Source: Pseudomonas fluorescens
Lineage (GTDB): Bacteria; Pseudomonadota; Gammaproteobacteria; Pseudomonadales; Pseudomonadaceae
Direction: 5' to 3'
Assembly (NCBI RefSeq): GCF_018614655.1
Contig: NZ_JAGGOG010000016.1
Location: 62,001-126,000 of the forward strand
DNA length: 64,000 nucleotides
Shown here: positions 16,394-24,118 of the stretch, in pieces
How the letters are laid out: each line of letters begins with the position of its first letter
How positions within the stretch are numbered: position 1 is the stretch's first letter
Program-made: the position numbers and the translations under genes
The notes under the pieces: generated by a model
Database searches by the model: none
Told to the model about the DNA's origin: nothing
What the model saw: the letters and a program-made list of their open reading frames with translations, nothing else

Positions 16394-17142
16394 ATGACCA
16401 GGAGCTGTTGCGCTATAGCCGACAGATTCTGTTGCAGCATGTCGACATTGAAGGCCAGTTGCGCTTGAAAAACAGCCGCGTGCTGATCGTCGGTCTCGGT
16501 GGCCTGGGTTCGCCGGTGGCGCTGTACCTGGCCGCCGCGGGTGTGGGCGAGCTGCATCTGGCGGATTTCGATACCGTCGACCTGACCAACCTGCAACGCC
16601 AGATCATCCATGACACCCACAGTGTCGGCCTGACCAAGGTTGACTCGGCCATGGGTCGACTGACGGCCATCAATCCCGAGGTCCGGTTGGTTGCCCACCG
16701 CACGGCGCTGGACGCCGATTCCCTGGCGCAGGCGGTGGCAGCGGTGGATCTGGTCCTCGATTGCAGCGATAACTTCTCCACCCGCGAAGCGGTGAATGCC
16801 GCCTGTGTCGCCGCCGGCAAGCCTTTGGTCAGCGGCGCGGCAATTCGTCTGGAAGGGCAGCTCTCGGTCTTCGACCCGCGTCGTCCGCAAAGCCCTTGCT
16901 ACCACTGTTTATACGGGCACGGCAGCGAAGCCGAGCTGACGTGCAGCGAAGCCGGTGTCATCGGCCCGCTGGTGGGGTTGGTGGGCAGCCTGCAAGCCCT
17001 GGAAGCATTGAAGCTGCTGGCCGGCTTCGGTGAGCCACTGGTCGGGCGTCTGTTGCTGATCGATGCCCTGAGTACTCGCTTCCGTGAGCTGCGGGTCAAG
17101 CGTGACCCTGCCTGCAGCGTGTGTGGCGTTGCCCATGGTTAA
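16387..17142 (+). CDS. moeB: Molybdopterin-synthase / sulfur-carrier adenylyltransferase MoeB
   Basis: E1-like enzyme that adenylates the C-terminal glycine of a small sulfur carrier such as MoaD or ThiS. The nucleotide-binding motif is GLGGLGSPVALYLAAAGVG, with downstream adenylation residues in NLQRQIIHD. Two zinc-binding cysteine pairs, CYHC near residue 173 and CSVC near 244, are seen. The length of 251 residues fits. It sits in the hemA-prfA-prmC-moeB-murI operon typical of pseudomonads. Whether MoaD or ThiS is the partner cannot be told from the sequence. Confidence 0.92.
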   Translation: MLNDQELLRYSRQILLQHVDIEGQLRLKNSRVLIVGLGGLGSPVALYLAAAGVGELHLADFDTVDLTNLQRQIIHDTHSVGLTKVDSAMGRLTAINPEVRLVAHRTALDADSLAQAVAAVDLVLDCSDNFSTREAVNAACVAAGKPLVSGAAIRLEGQLSVFDPRRPQSPCYHCLYGHGSEAELTCSEAGVIGPLVGLVGSLQALEALKLLAGFGEPLVGRLLLIDALSTRFRELRVKRDPACSVCGVAHG

Positions 17143-17929
17143 GGCCGCACCGATTGGGGTGTTCGACTCCGGTGTCGGCGGCCTGTCGGTGCTGGCCGAA
17201 ATCCAGCGGCTGTTACCTCATGAGTCCCTGCTGTATGTGGCGGATGGCGGGCACATCCCTTACGGCGAGAAAACTCCGGAGTTCATCCTCGAACGTTCTC
17301 GTCTGGTTGCCGGATTTTTCCGCGAGCAGGGTGCCAAGGCTTTTGTGATCGCTTGCAATACGGCGACGGTGGCTGCTGTCGCTGATTTGCGCCGGGATTA
17401 TCCCGACTGGCCGCTGGTGGGCATGGAGCCCGCTGTAAAACCGGCCGCAGCCGCGACCCGCAGCGGTGTGGTCGGCGTGCTGGCGACTACCGGCACGTTA
17501 CAAAGCGCCAAGTTTGCGGCATTACTCGATCGCTTCGCGACTGACGTACGGGTCATTACCCAACCGTGCCCAGGTCTGGTGGAGTTGATCGAAACCGGTG
17601 ACCTGGGCAGCCCGGCCCTGCGCCTGCTGTTGCAGGGCTATGTCGAACCGTTGATTGCGGCCGGTTGTGACACCATCATCCTGGGCTGCACGCACTATCC
17701 TTTCCTGAAGCCGTTACTGGCGCAGATGCTGGCGTCGACGATCATCTTGATCGACACGGGCGCCGCGGTGGCGCGCCAGTTGCAGCGCCTGCTGGGCGAG
17801 CGCGAATTGCTGGCCGAGGGCACCCCTCAGGCCACCCGGTTCTGGACCAGTGGCGATACGGAGCACCTGAGAAATATCCTCCCCACACTATGGAAATCGT
17901 CCGGCGTTGTGCAAAAAATTAGCTTGTGA
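17135..17929 (+). CDS. murI: Glutamate racemase
   Basis: Makes D-glutamate for peptidoglycan. The two catalytic cysteines are in IACNTATVAA and LGCTHYPF. The substrate-binding DSGVGGLSV follows the start. The start at 17135 (MVKAAPIGVFDSGVGG) gives 264 residues and overlaps the moeB end by eight bases; the frame is open further upstream but that part is antisense-free moeB sequence in another frame. It is the last gene of the operon. Confidence 0.95.
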   Translation: MVKAAPIGVFDSGVGGLSVLAEIQRLLPHESLLYVADGGHIPYGEKTPEFILERSRLVAGFFREQGAKAFVIACNTATVAAVADLRRDYPDWPLVGMEPAVKPAAAATRSGVVGVLATTGTLQSAKFAALLDRFATDVRVITQPCPGLVELIETGDLGSPALRLLLQGYVEPLIAAGCDTIILGCTHYPFLKPLLAQMLASTIILIDTGAAVARQLQRLLGERELLAEGTPQATRFWTSGDTEHLRNILPTLWKSSGVVQKISL

Positions 17930-18040
17930 AAAATTCGTGAAATAACGAATTTATAAGCTGAACTTCTGCGTAAACGACGGCTTCTATAGGTCGTTAGCCT
18001 GTAAAAAATCATACAACCTGATTCGGAAAGGATGTTTCTT

Positions 18041-18559
18041 ATGAGGCGTTTGTTCTGTTTGGCTGCGATTGCGGCCGTTGTGGTGGGGCACTCTGTTTCG
18101 ACGCAGGCCGCAGGCCTGGAATTCGGGGTGGGGAGTACTGGCGATTCGACCATGACCTACCGCTTGGGTCTGACATCGGATTGGGACAAAAGCTGGTGGC
18201 AGAGCGATGTTGGCCGCCTGACTGGCTATTGGAGCGGCGCTTACACCTATTGGGACGGTGACAAGCGCGCCAGCGTGAGCAGCCTGTCGTTCTCGCCGGT
18301 CTTTATGTATGAATTCGCCGGGGAATCGGTAAAACCTTACATCGAGGCGGGGATCGGCGTGGCTGTGTTCTCCCGAACTCGGGTAGAGGACAACAATCTT
18401 GGCCAGGCCCTTCAGTTCGAAGACCGCCTGGGCTTCGGTTTGCGCTTTGCCGGTGGGCATGAGGTGGGCATTCGCGCCACGCATTACTCCAATGCCGGGA
18501 TCAGTAGCCACAACGACGGTGTCGAGAGCTATTCGCTGCATTACACGATGCCGCTGTAG
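18041..18559 (+). CDS. pagL: Lipid A 3-O-deacylase PagL-type outer-membrane enzyme
   Basis: Removes the 3-O-linked acyl chain of lipid A in the outer membrane, which lowers endotoxic signalling. A signal peptide of about 22 residues ends in TQA-A. The mature part has the amphipathic beta strands of a small eight-stranded barrel and ends in an aromatic-rich strand (SYSLHYTMPL). The catalytic His-x-Ser is seen as THYSNAG and the acidic partner as Glu in DGVESY. The start at 18041 follows AAAGGA by eight bases. The length of 172 residues fits PagL. Confidence 0.85.
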   Translation: MRRLFCLAAIAAVVVGHSVSTQAAGLEFGVGSTGDSTMTYRLGLTSDWDKSWWQSDVGRLTGYWSGAYTYWDGDKRASVSSLSFSPVFMYEFAGESVKPYIEAGIGVAVFSRTRVEDNNLGQALQFEDRLGFGLRFAGGHEVGIRATHYSNAGISSHNDGVESYSLHYTMPL

Positions 18560-18574
18560 CGACTCGAGCAAAAC

Positions 18575-18601
18575 AATGTGGGAGGCCTTGCCTCCCACAT
18601 T
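18575..18601. terminator. Perfect 12-bp hairpin between pagL and the YkgJ-type gene
   Basis: AATGTGGGAGGC at 18575-18586, loop CTT, and its exact complement at 18590-18601. It lies between two convergent genes and could terminate both. The TGTGGGAGG core is also the outer part of the REP elements elsewhere in the window, so it may be a reduced REP copy. Confidence 0.6.
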
Positions 18602-18607
18602 CAAAAG

Positions 18608-18913
18608 TCAGCGATACACCGTCGCAATCCCTTGGCGCTCCTCAATGCACTCCGGCGCGCCCATCTCGAACTCCCGGCAGATCAACGGCCGCTTCTCATA
18701 GATGCTGCACATCATCGTGTCGCGATCCAAAGCGGCGCACCAGCCGTCGTCCAGGCGCAGCATCACTTCACCGCCCCAATCGTCAGTGTCGATAAAACGA
18801 TCGGGCACGCCGGTGTCGGTAATCAGCATGACTTCCAACTGGCAGCAGCACGCGGCGCAGGTGGAACAGGTGACGGCGGGTTCGGCGATTTGGGTGTGGG
18901 GGATGTTGGTCAT
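18608..18913 (-). CDS. YkgJ-family cysteine-cluster protein
   Basis: A 101-residue protein of the zinc/iron-chelating CxxCxxCC family. The N-terminal cluster CSTCAACC is followed by two more conserved cysteines in MCSIYEKRPLICREFE. The family is thought to coordinate a metal or Fe-S centre, but its function is not established. The gene is convergent with pagL and lies 80 bases from the SDR gene, in the same direction. Length and motif are typical of the pseudomonad member. Confidence 0.85.
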   Translation of the reverse strand: MTNIPHTQIAEPAVTCSTCAACCCQLEVMLITDTGVPDRFIDTDDWGGEVMLRLDDGWCAALDRDTMMCSIYEKRPLICREFEMGAPECIEERQGIATVYR

Positions 18914-18993
18914 AGGCGCGCAGTGTAAGGCAAGCGGGCTGTGCGCGTGTGAAAGCTCTGACGGACGTTATTCGGTGCCGATGATCGCGGCTC

Positions 18994-19764
18994 TCACACA
19001 TCATCCTTTTGCGGCGGCGGGCTGCGCAGTATGCATTTGTCGATGATCAGCTTTGGCCTGTCCGGTAGCGTCGACAGCGGCCACAGGGCTGCGAGCGATA
19101 GCGCCGTAAAGGCAATCTCCCGCGGGCGATCTTGCAGTTTCCCGATAATATGCCGCGCTGCTTGGTCAGCTGGCCAGTTCAAGGGCATCGGGAAATCATT
19201 GCCATCGGTCTGTAGTGTGTCGACAAACCCCGGGCTGACCACGGTGATATCCATGTCTTGGGATGACAGGTCAATGCGCAAGGATTCGAACAGTTGGCGC
19301 AGGCTGGCCTTGGATTCGGTCAGGGGCATCGGCAAATAGGTCACAGCACTGGCAATGCCCACCAGATGGGGTGTCCGGCCGGCCCGCAACAGCGGCAACG
19401 CCGCTTCGATGCAGTAACTGGTGGCCAGCAGGTTGGTGCGCACCACGTACTCGATGATCGAGACGTCGAACTGCTGGCTGTCCACGTATTCACAGGTGCC
19501 GGCGTTGAGGATCACCGTGTCCAGCGCACCCCAAGCCTGGGTAATGTGCTCACCGATCTCGCGTACGGTCTGGCTGTGGGTCAGGTCGCCTGCCACCACC
19601 AATACTTGCCCTGGATACTGTTGCTCAAATTGCTCCAGTGGCTCCCGGGAGCGAGAGCTGAGCGCCACATGAGCACCGCTTTTGAGCAGCGCTTCGGCCA
19701 GCGCGGCACCGATCCCGTTGCTGGCACCGGTCAGCCAGTAGCGGCGTGCGGTCATAAGGTTCAT
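18994..19764 (-). CDS. Short-chain dehydrogenase/reductase, last gene of the photolyase operon
   Basis: Classical SDR oxidoreductase of 256 residues. The cofactor-binding motif TGASNGIG begins at residue 13 and NAG follows near residue 90. The active-site tyrosine is atypical: the expected YxxxK reads as YLPMPLTESK, in which a Tyr and a Lys are present but the spacing is longer, so catalysis is uncertain. Its start overlaps the phrB stop by four bases, placing it in the DUF1722-merR-phrB operon. A matching SDR is part of light-induced gene sets described in P. putida. The substrate is unknown. Confidence 0.82.
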   Translation of the reverse strand: MNLMTARRYWLTGASNGIGAALAEALLKSGAHVALSSRSREPLEQFEQQYPGQVLVVAGDLTHSQTVREIGEHITQAWGALDTVILNAGTCEYVDSQQFDVSIIEYVVRTNLLATSYCIEAALPLLRAGRTPHLVGIASAVTYLPMPLTESKASLRQLFESLRIDLSSQDMDITVVSPGFVDTLQTDGNDFPMPLNWPADQAARHIIGKLQDRPREIAFTALSLAALWPLSTLPDRPKLIIDKCILRSPPPQKDDV

Positions 19765-21197
19765 CCCATACTCCTTGAGGGCAGGCTGCGGAACGCGGCG
19801 AGGGCACGGTCCCGGGATTTTTTCAGATCGACCATGGGACGGGGATAATCGGCCACGCCAAACAGATCACCCAGAGCGGCCGGGTTGTGCACCTCTTTTT
19901 TGTTCAGCGTCGCCAGTTGTGGCAACCAGTGTTTGATGAAGCGTCCATCTTCGTCGAATTTTTCCGACTGGCTCAAGGGGCTGAAAATTCGGAAATAGGG
20001 CGCCGAATCGGTACCGGTGGAGGCGCTCCACTGCCAGCCACCGTTATTGGCTGCCAGGTCACCGTCGATCAAGTGGCGCATGAAAAAACGTTCGCCTTCG
20101 CGCCAGTCGATCAACAGGTTCTTGGTGAGGAACATCGCCACTACCATGCGCAGGCGGTTGTGCATCCAGCCGGTTTCCTGCAATTGGCGCATGGCTGCAT
20201 CGATGATCGGTAACCCGGTACGGGCTTCTTGCCAGGCGGCCAAGTCCTCGGGTGCGTTGCGCCAGGCTACGGCTTCGGTTTCCGGGCGGAAGGCCCGATG
20301 GCGAGAGACTCGTGGGTAGCCCACCAGAATGTGCTTGTAGAACTCGCGCCACAGCAGCTCGTTGATCCAGGTGATGGTGCCGATATCGCCGCTTTCGAAT
20401 TCACCCTGATTGCTTTGCAAGGCGGCATGCAGGCACTGGCGCGGCGAGATGACACCAGCGGCCAGGTAGGCCGACAACTGGCTGGTGCCGGGTTTGGCGG
20501 GGAAGTCACGCTCGTTCTTGTAGTCGCTGATTTGTTCATCGGCAAACTGTTCAAGGCGCCGCTGGGCTTCGTCTTCACCTGCTGGCCAAAGGGCGCGCAA
20601 GCTTTTACTCGGCGTGGCGAAACCGCTGATGTGTTCGGGGATCAGGTCGCTTTTCACCGCCAGTTCCGCTTGAGCTTTGGGCGTCGCCACCCGGCGCGGC
20701 AGGGCTGCGTGCAGACGTGTGTAGCAAACCTTGCGAAATTGACTGAAGACCTGAAAGTAGGTGCCGGTCTTGGTCAGGATGCTGCCGGGTTGGAACAGCA
20801 GTTGATCCAGATAGCGATGGAAACTGACGTTCTCAGCCTCCAGTGCATTGGCCACGGCGGCATCGCGGCGGCTTTCATGGATGCCGTATTCGTTATTGAC
20901 GTGGACCGCCTCAATCGACAGTTCTCGGCACAGCTGCGCCAAAGCTTGCGGTGCCTGATCCCAGGTGGCGGCATGACGGATCAGCAATGGAACGTTCAAA
21001 TCGCCCAGCGCTCGGCTCAACCTGCTCAGGTTACGCAGCCAGAAATCCACCTTGCACGGGGCATCATCGTGGGCCTGCCATTGCTCGGGCGTGATCAGGT
21101 AGACAGCCACTGTCGGCCCGCGCTCGGCAGCTGCGGCGAGGGCGGTGTTGTCATGTAGGCGCAGGTCACTGCGCAGCCAGATCAATTGCCGGTTCAT
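19761..21197 (-). CDS. phrB: Deoxyribodipyrimidine photolyase (class I CPD photolyase)
   Basis: Repairs cyclobutane pyrimidine dimers with blue light. The N-terminal antenna domain starts MNRQLIWLRSDLRLHDNTAL, and the C-terminal FAD domain has WMHNRLRMVVAMFLTKN and the DGDLAANNGGWQW segment that binds FAD and the lesion. The length of 478 residues is typical. It starts three bases after the merR stop, so its expression is tied to the regulator just upstream. Confidence 0.95.
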   Translation of the reverse strand: MNRQLIWLRSDLRLHDNTALAAAAERGPTVAVYLITPEQWQAHDDAPCKVDFWLRNLSRLSRALGDLNVPLLIRHAATWDQAPQALAQLCRELSIEAVHVNNEYGIHESRRDAAVANALEAENVSFHRYLDQLLFQPGSILTKTGTYFQVFSQFRKVCYTRLHAALPRRVATPKAQAELAVKSDLIPEHISGFATPSKSLRALWPAGEDEAQRRLEQFADEQISDYKNERDFPAKPGTSQLSAYLAAGVISPRQCLHAALQSNQGEFESGDIGTITWINELLWREFYKHILVGYPRVSRHRAFRPETEAVAWRNAPEDLAAWQEARTGLPIIDAAMRQLQETGWMHNRLRMVVAMFLTKNLLIDWREGERFFMRHLIDGDLAANNGGWQWSASTGTDSAPYFRIFSPLSQSEKFDEDGRFIKHWLPQLATLNKKEVHNPAALGDLFGVADYPRPMVDLKKSRDRALAAFRSLPSRSMG

Positions 21198-21200
21198 CGT

Positions 21201-22118
21201 TTATACAAGTCCATGCTGGATCAGTGCCTGATGAGCCGACAGGGGATTCTCGGCCAGGAGCAAGTCAGGCATATCATGGGTTAATACGGTCAACTCGGCC
21301 TGGTGGATGGCTACCGTTGGCCCGGCGATCAGTTTTGGGCAACTGACGCCGCTCAGAAGCTTCGTTAACGCTTGTACGTTGATCGCCTTGCTCGAATACA
21401 GCAACACTCCACGGGCTTGCAGATGCTCCACTGCCAAGGCTAGTTCGCCGGCGGGCAATGGCCAGTCGAAAACCTCCACCGGACAGTTGGCGCTGCTGAC
21501 CAGCCAGGCGGTGAGCCACAGGTGAGGCTCCAGAGGCAGGTCTGACTGGTTGATCAGCAACAGCGGCGCGCCGTTGAGCGGGTGATTGTTGTGATAGATC
21601 CGTGCGCCGAACTTACTGCGCAACCAGGAATGGAAAAACACCCGCTCCATCTGTGCGCCAAATTGGCCTTGCCAGCGCTGTTCAAGGTCTTCGAGCAGCG
21701 GCAGTAGCAGTTGTTCGCACAAGGTGCGCGGTGGATACAGAGCCATGGCTTGGTTGAAGGCCGTGTCGACCTGGCGCTCTGCCAGTTCGCTGATGGCTTG
21801 CAGCAGGTTCTGGCGCAGGCTGTGCCATTCGCTTGGGGTTTCGTCGTTGTGGGTTTGTGCGGTGTCGATCAGTTTTTTAACCTGGCTGACCGGCACGCCA
21901 CGGTTGAGCCAGGTGAGGATCGAATGGATGCGCTGCACATGTTCGATGCTAAACAGGCGGTGACCCTTGGGCGTGCGCTGGGGCACGATCAGGCCGTAGC
22001 GCCGCTCCCAGGCCCGCAAAGTTACGGCGTTGACACCGGTCTGGCGTGCTACTTCACGGATCGGCAACCAGCCTTGTTCCAGGGCTTGGACGAAGTCGTC
22101 TTGTACAAAAGTATTCAT
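21201..22118 (-). CDS. MerR-family regulator, class II LitR/CarH type without cobalamin site
   Basis: A 305-residue MerR regulator. The winged helix-turn-helix (residues about 18-85) includes REVARQTGVNAVTLRAWERRYGL, typical of the CarA/LitR group. The C-terminal part resembles the CarH sensor region in length, but the cobalamin-binding DxHxxG motif is not seen. This matches the B12-independent class II LitR proteins (PplR) of P. putida, which control light-induced genes. It sits in one operon with a DUF1722 gene and phrB. Matching operators lie at the operon promoter, which suggests autoregulation. Confidence 0.85.
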   Translation of the reverse strand: MNTFVQDDFVQALEQGWLPIREVARQTGVNAVTLRAWERRYGLIVPQRTPKGHRLFSIEHVQRIHSILTWLNRGVPVSQVKKLIDTAQTHNDETPSEWHSLRQNLLQAISELAERQVDTAFNQAMALYPPRTLCEQLLLPLLEDLEQRWQGQFGAQMERVFFHSWLRSKFGARIYHNNHPLNGAPLLLINQSDLPLEPHLWLTAWLVSSANCPVEVFDWPLPAGELALAVEHLQARGVLLYSSKAINVQALTKLLSGVSCPKLIAGPTVAIHQAELTVLTHDMPDLLLAENPLSAHQALIQHGLV

Positions 22119-22121
22119 GGT

Positions 22122-22754
22122 TTAAACCGCATTACGCAGGCTGAGGTTTTCCGGATGCGGTTGCAGGTAGGCCTGCTGTGCGATGTAACGATCCGGGTGT
22201 CGGCGAAAATGGTGTTTGAGCAGGGCCAGCGGTACCACCAACGGCACGACGCCTTGGTAGTAGTGGCCGATGAGGGTCTGCATTTCCTGTTTGTCTTCGG
22301 CACTGATGACCTGTTTGAGGTAACCGCTGATGTGTTGCAACACGTTGGTGTGGGTGCCACGGGTGGCGCATTTTTTCAGAGCGCTCATCAGGTCACTGAA
22401 ATAGCTGGCGGCCAGCAGGTCGAGGTCGCCGCTCTTGGTCATGCTACCCAGCAGGTTGCCCAGGCTTTTGTAATGGGCGGGGCTGTGGGCCATCAGCAGG
22501 TATTTGTAGCGTGCGTGGAATTTCAGCAGGCGATGGCGCGTCAGGCCCTCGGCGAGCAGTTGTTGCCAACAGGCATAGACGAAAGACCGGGTCAGGAAAT
22601 TTTCCCGAGGCGCCGTCGGGTCATTAAGCTGAGGTTCTTCTTGTATCGGCAGAACGGGATGGCGGACGCAAAACGCCTGGGCATAGATGCCACGCCCACG
22701 ACTGTGGTGCGCGCTGATGGTGATTTTTGGTTTGCCGGTGACGGACATAGCCAA
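22122..22754 (-). CDS. ybgA: DUF1722 (YbgA) protein with its N-terminal DUF523 domain largely deleted
   Basis: In most pseudomonads this position encodes a protein of roughly 320 residues: an N-terminal DUF523 domain with conserved cysteines, then DUF1722. Here the product has 210 residues. It starts with the opening of DUF523 (GKPKITISA) and then jumps directly to its end (SRGRGIYAQAF), after which the DUF1722 part is complete to LSLRNAV. The join is in frame, so the remaining domain can still be made. It is the first gene of the operon with merR, phrB and the SDR. The molecular function of DUF1722 is not known to me; DUF523 cysteines would be absent. Confidence 0.85.
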   Translation of the reverse strand: MAMSVTGKPKITISAHHSRGRGIYAQAFCVRHPVLPIQEEPQLNDPTAPRENFLTRSFVYACWQQLLAEGLTRHRLLKFHARYKYLLMAHSPAHYKSLGNLLGSMTKSGDLDLLAASYFSDLMSALKKCATRGTHTNVLQHISGYLKQVISAEDKQEMQTLIGHYYQGVVPLVVPLALLKHHFRRHPDRYIAQQAYLQPHPENLSLRNAV

Positions 22755-22770
22755 ACCTCTACAAAATACC

Positions 22771-22842
22771 TGTACAAATTTATATTTTCGTACAACTTAA
22801 TCTCATCATAGCTTTGATGCTGTACAAGTCAAATATTTTGTA
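22771..22842 (-). promoter_or_regulatory. Promoter with two LitR-type operators ahead of the DUF1722-merR-phrB operon
   Basis: On the minus strand a sigma-70 promoter reads TTGACT (22832-22827), 16 bases, TATGAT (22810-22805). Operator 1 covers the -35: TATACA-N12-TGTACA, 22842-22821 for its core. Operator 2 lies past the start point: TGTACG-N12-TGTACA at 22794-22771. Both fit the TGTACA-N12-TGTA pattern reported for class II LitR regulators, operator 2 with one mismatch. Confidence 0.75.
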
Positions 22843-22924
22843 TAGGTATTTGCGAAAGGGCATCGGCCGCACGTTTCATCGAGCCAGGCCACGGCATCGA
22901 GTTCATTCCTGATACGGTCAGCGA

Positions 22925-23908
22925 CTACAGATGCGCAATCAATCGCCGTGCAGCTTCCTGGCCACTGAGCCAGGCACCTTCGACCCGGCCTGAGAGGCAC
23001 CAGTCGCCGCACACGTACAGCCCAAGGTCGGCGTCGGCCAACACGCCAAATTCATGGCTGCCGGACGGCCGAGCATAGAGCCAGCGGTGGGCCAAGCTGA
23101 AGATCGGGGCAGGCATGGCGCTGTGCAGCAGTTCAGCAAAGGCGCCGTGCAACTGTTCGATCACCGCCTCCTTGGGCAAGTCCAGATGCTGCTTGCTCCA
23201 GGCACTGGTGGCGTGTAGCACCCAGGTGTCGAGGGTGGTGTCGCGTCCAGGTTTGCTGCGGTTGCGGGCCAGCCAGTCGAGTGGGCTGTCCTGTACGAAA
23301 CAGCCCTCCATGGGGGTGTCCAGCGGGGTATCGAAGGCCAGGGCAACGGCCCAGGTCGGGTCCATCTTCACCCCGGCGGCGACACTTGCCAGTTTCGGTG
23401 CAGCGGCCAGCAGCGCGGTGGCTTGCGGCGCCGGGGTGGCGATGATGACGTGACTGAATGGGCCGTGGTTACCACCGTCGGCGTCCAGCAGGTTCCAGTG
23501 CTGTGTGCCCTGGAACACATCGGTGATCCGGCAACCGAACTCTACCGGCAGGTCATCCAGCAACGCCCGAGTGATAGCGCTCATGCGTGGGGTGCCGACC
23601 CAGCGGGTCTGTTCATCGGGTGAGGGGCTGAATTGACCGGACTTGAAGTTGTACAGTTGGGGCTCCCATTCTGCGGCCCAACCATTGGCCTGCCAGCGTT
23701 GTACTTCATTGACGAAGCGCCGGTCGCGGGCGGTGAAATACTGGGCCCCCAAGTCCAGTGCGCCGGCATCGCTGCGCTGGCTGGACATGCGGCCGCCGCT
23801 GCCGCGGCTTTTATCGAAAAGTTGTACAACGTGCCCGGCGTCTTTCAGTGCTCGAGCGGCGGAGAGCCCGGCGATGCCGGTACCAATGATCGCGATGGGA
23901 ACAGTCAT
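22925..23908 (-). CDS. Renalase-like FAD-dependent oxidoreductase
   Basis: A 327-residue NAD(P)/FAD-binding protein of the amine oxidase/renalase group. The Rossmann motif IIGTGIAGLSAARAL begins at residue 6, followed by FDKSRGSGGRMSSQR, the typical second FAD contact, and the C-terminal LYVCGDWCLSGRVEGAWLSG closes the FAD site. Such proteins in pseudomonads are close to bacterial renalases, which oxidise isomeric dihydronicotinamides. That substrate is an inference from the family. The upstream region carries its own LitR-type operator, so it is probably in the same light-controlled set as phrB. Confidence 0.85.
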   Translation of the reverse strand: MTVPIAIIGTGIAGLSAARALKDAGHVVQLFDKSRGSGGRMSSQRSDAGALDLGAQYFTARDRRFVNEVQRWQANGWAAEWEPQLYNFKSGQFSPSPDEQTRWVGTPRMSAITRALLDDLPVEFGCRITDVFQGTQHWNLLDADGGNHGPFSHVIIATPAPQATALLAAAPKLASVAAGVKMDPTWAVALAFDTPLDTPMEGCFVQDSPLDWLARNRSKPGRDTTLDTWVLHATSAWSKQHLDLPKEAVIEQLHGAFAELLHSAMPAPIFSLAHRWLYARPSGSHEFGVLADADLGLYVCGDWCLSGRVEGAWLSGQEAARRLIAHL

Positions 23909-23957
23909 GGGAGGCCTCGTTTTACCGTTGGGTACAGACTACGCCGACACCAATAGC

Positions 23958-23981
23958 TGTACAATATTGTTTTTTGGTATA
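23958..23981 (-). promoter_or_regulatory. LitR-type operator upstream of the renalase-like gene
   Basis: TGTACA at 23958-23963, 12 bases, then GGTATA; on the minus strand TATACC-N12-TGTACA, one mismatch from the TATACA/TGTACA form. It lies about 50 bases upstream of the FAD gene start, between this gene and the divergent epimerase gene. Confidence 0.55.
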
Positions 23982-24118
23982 AGTTTTTGCGTGCCTGATC
24001 GTTTGGCGTGTTCTATGGTTAAACCTGAGAGTTAAACCAACGTTGCGCCCGATTTAAAAGATCCCTGTCTATAAAATAGACCAGTGGCGGACGGCGAACG
24101 TTACACGAGGAAAAACTC

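Noticed and set aside
22806..23012. A short minus-strand frame running through the end of the renalase-like gene into the operator region
   Set aside because: It starts inside another gene in a different frame and ends in the LitR operator and promoter sequence; no family match and no ribosome site.
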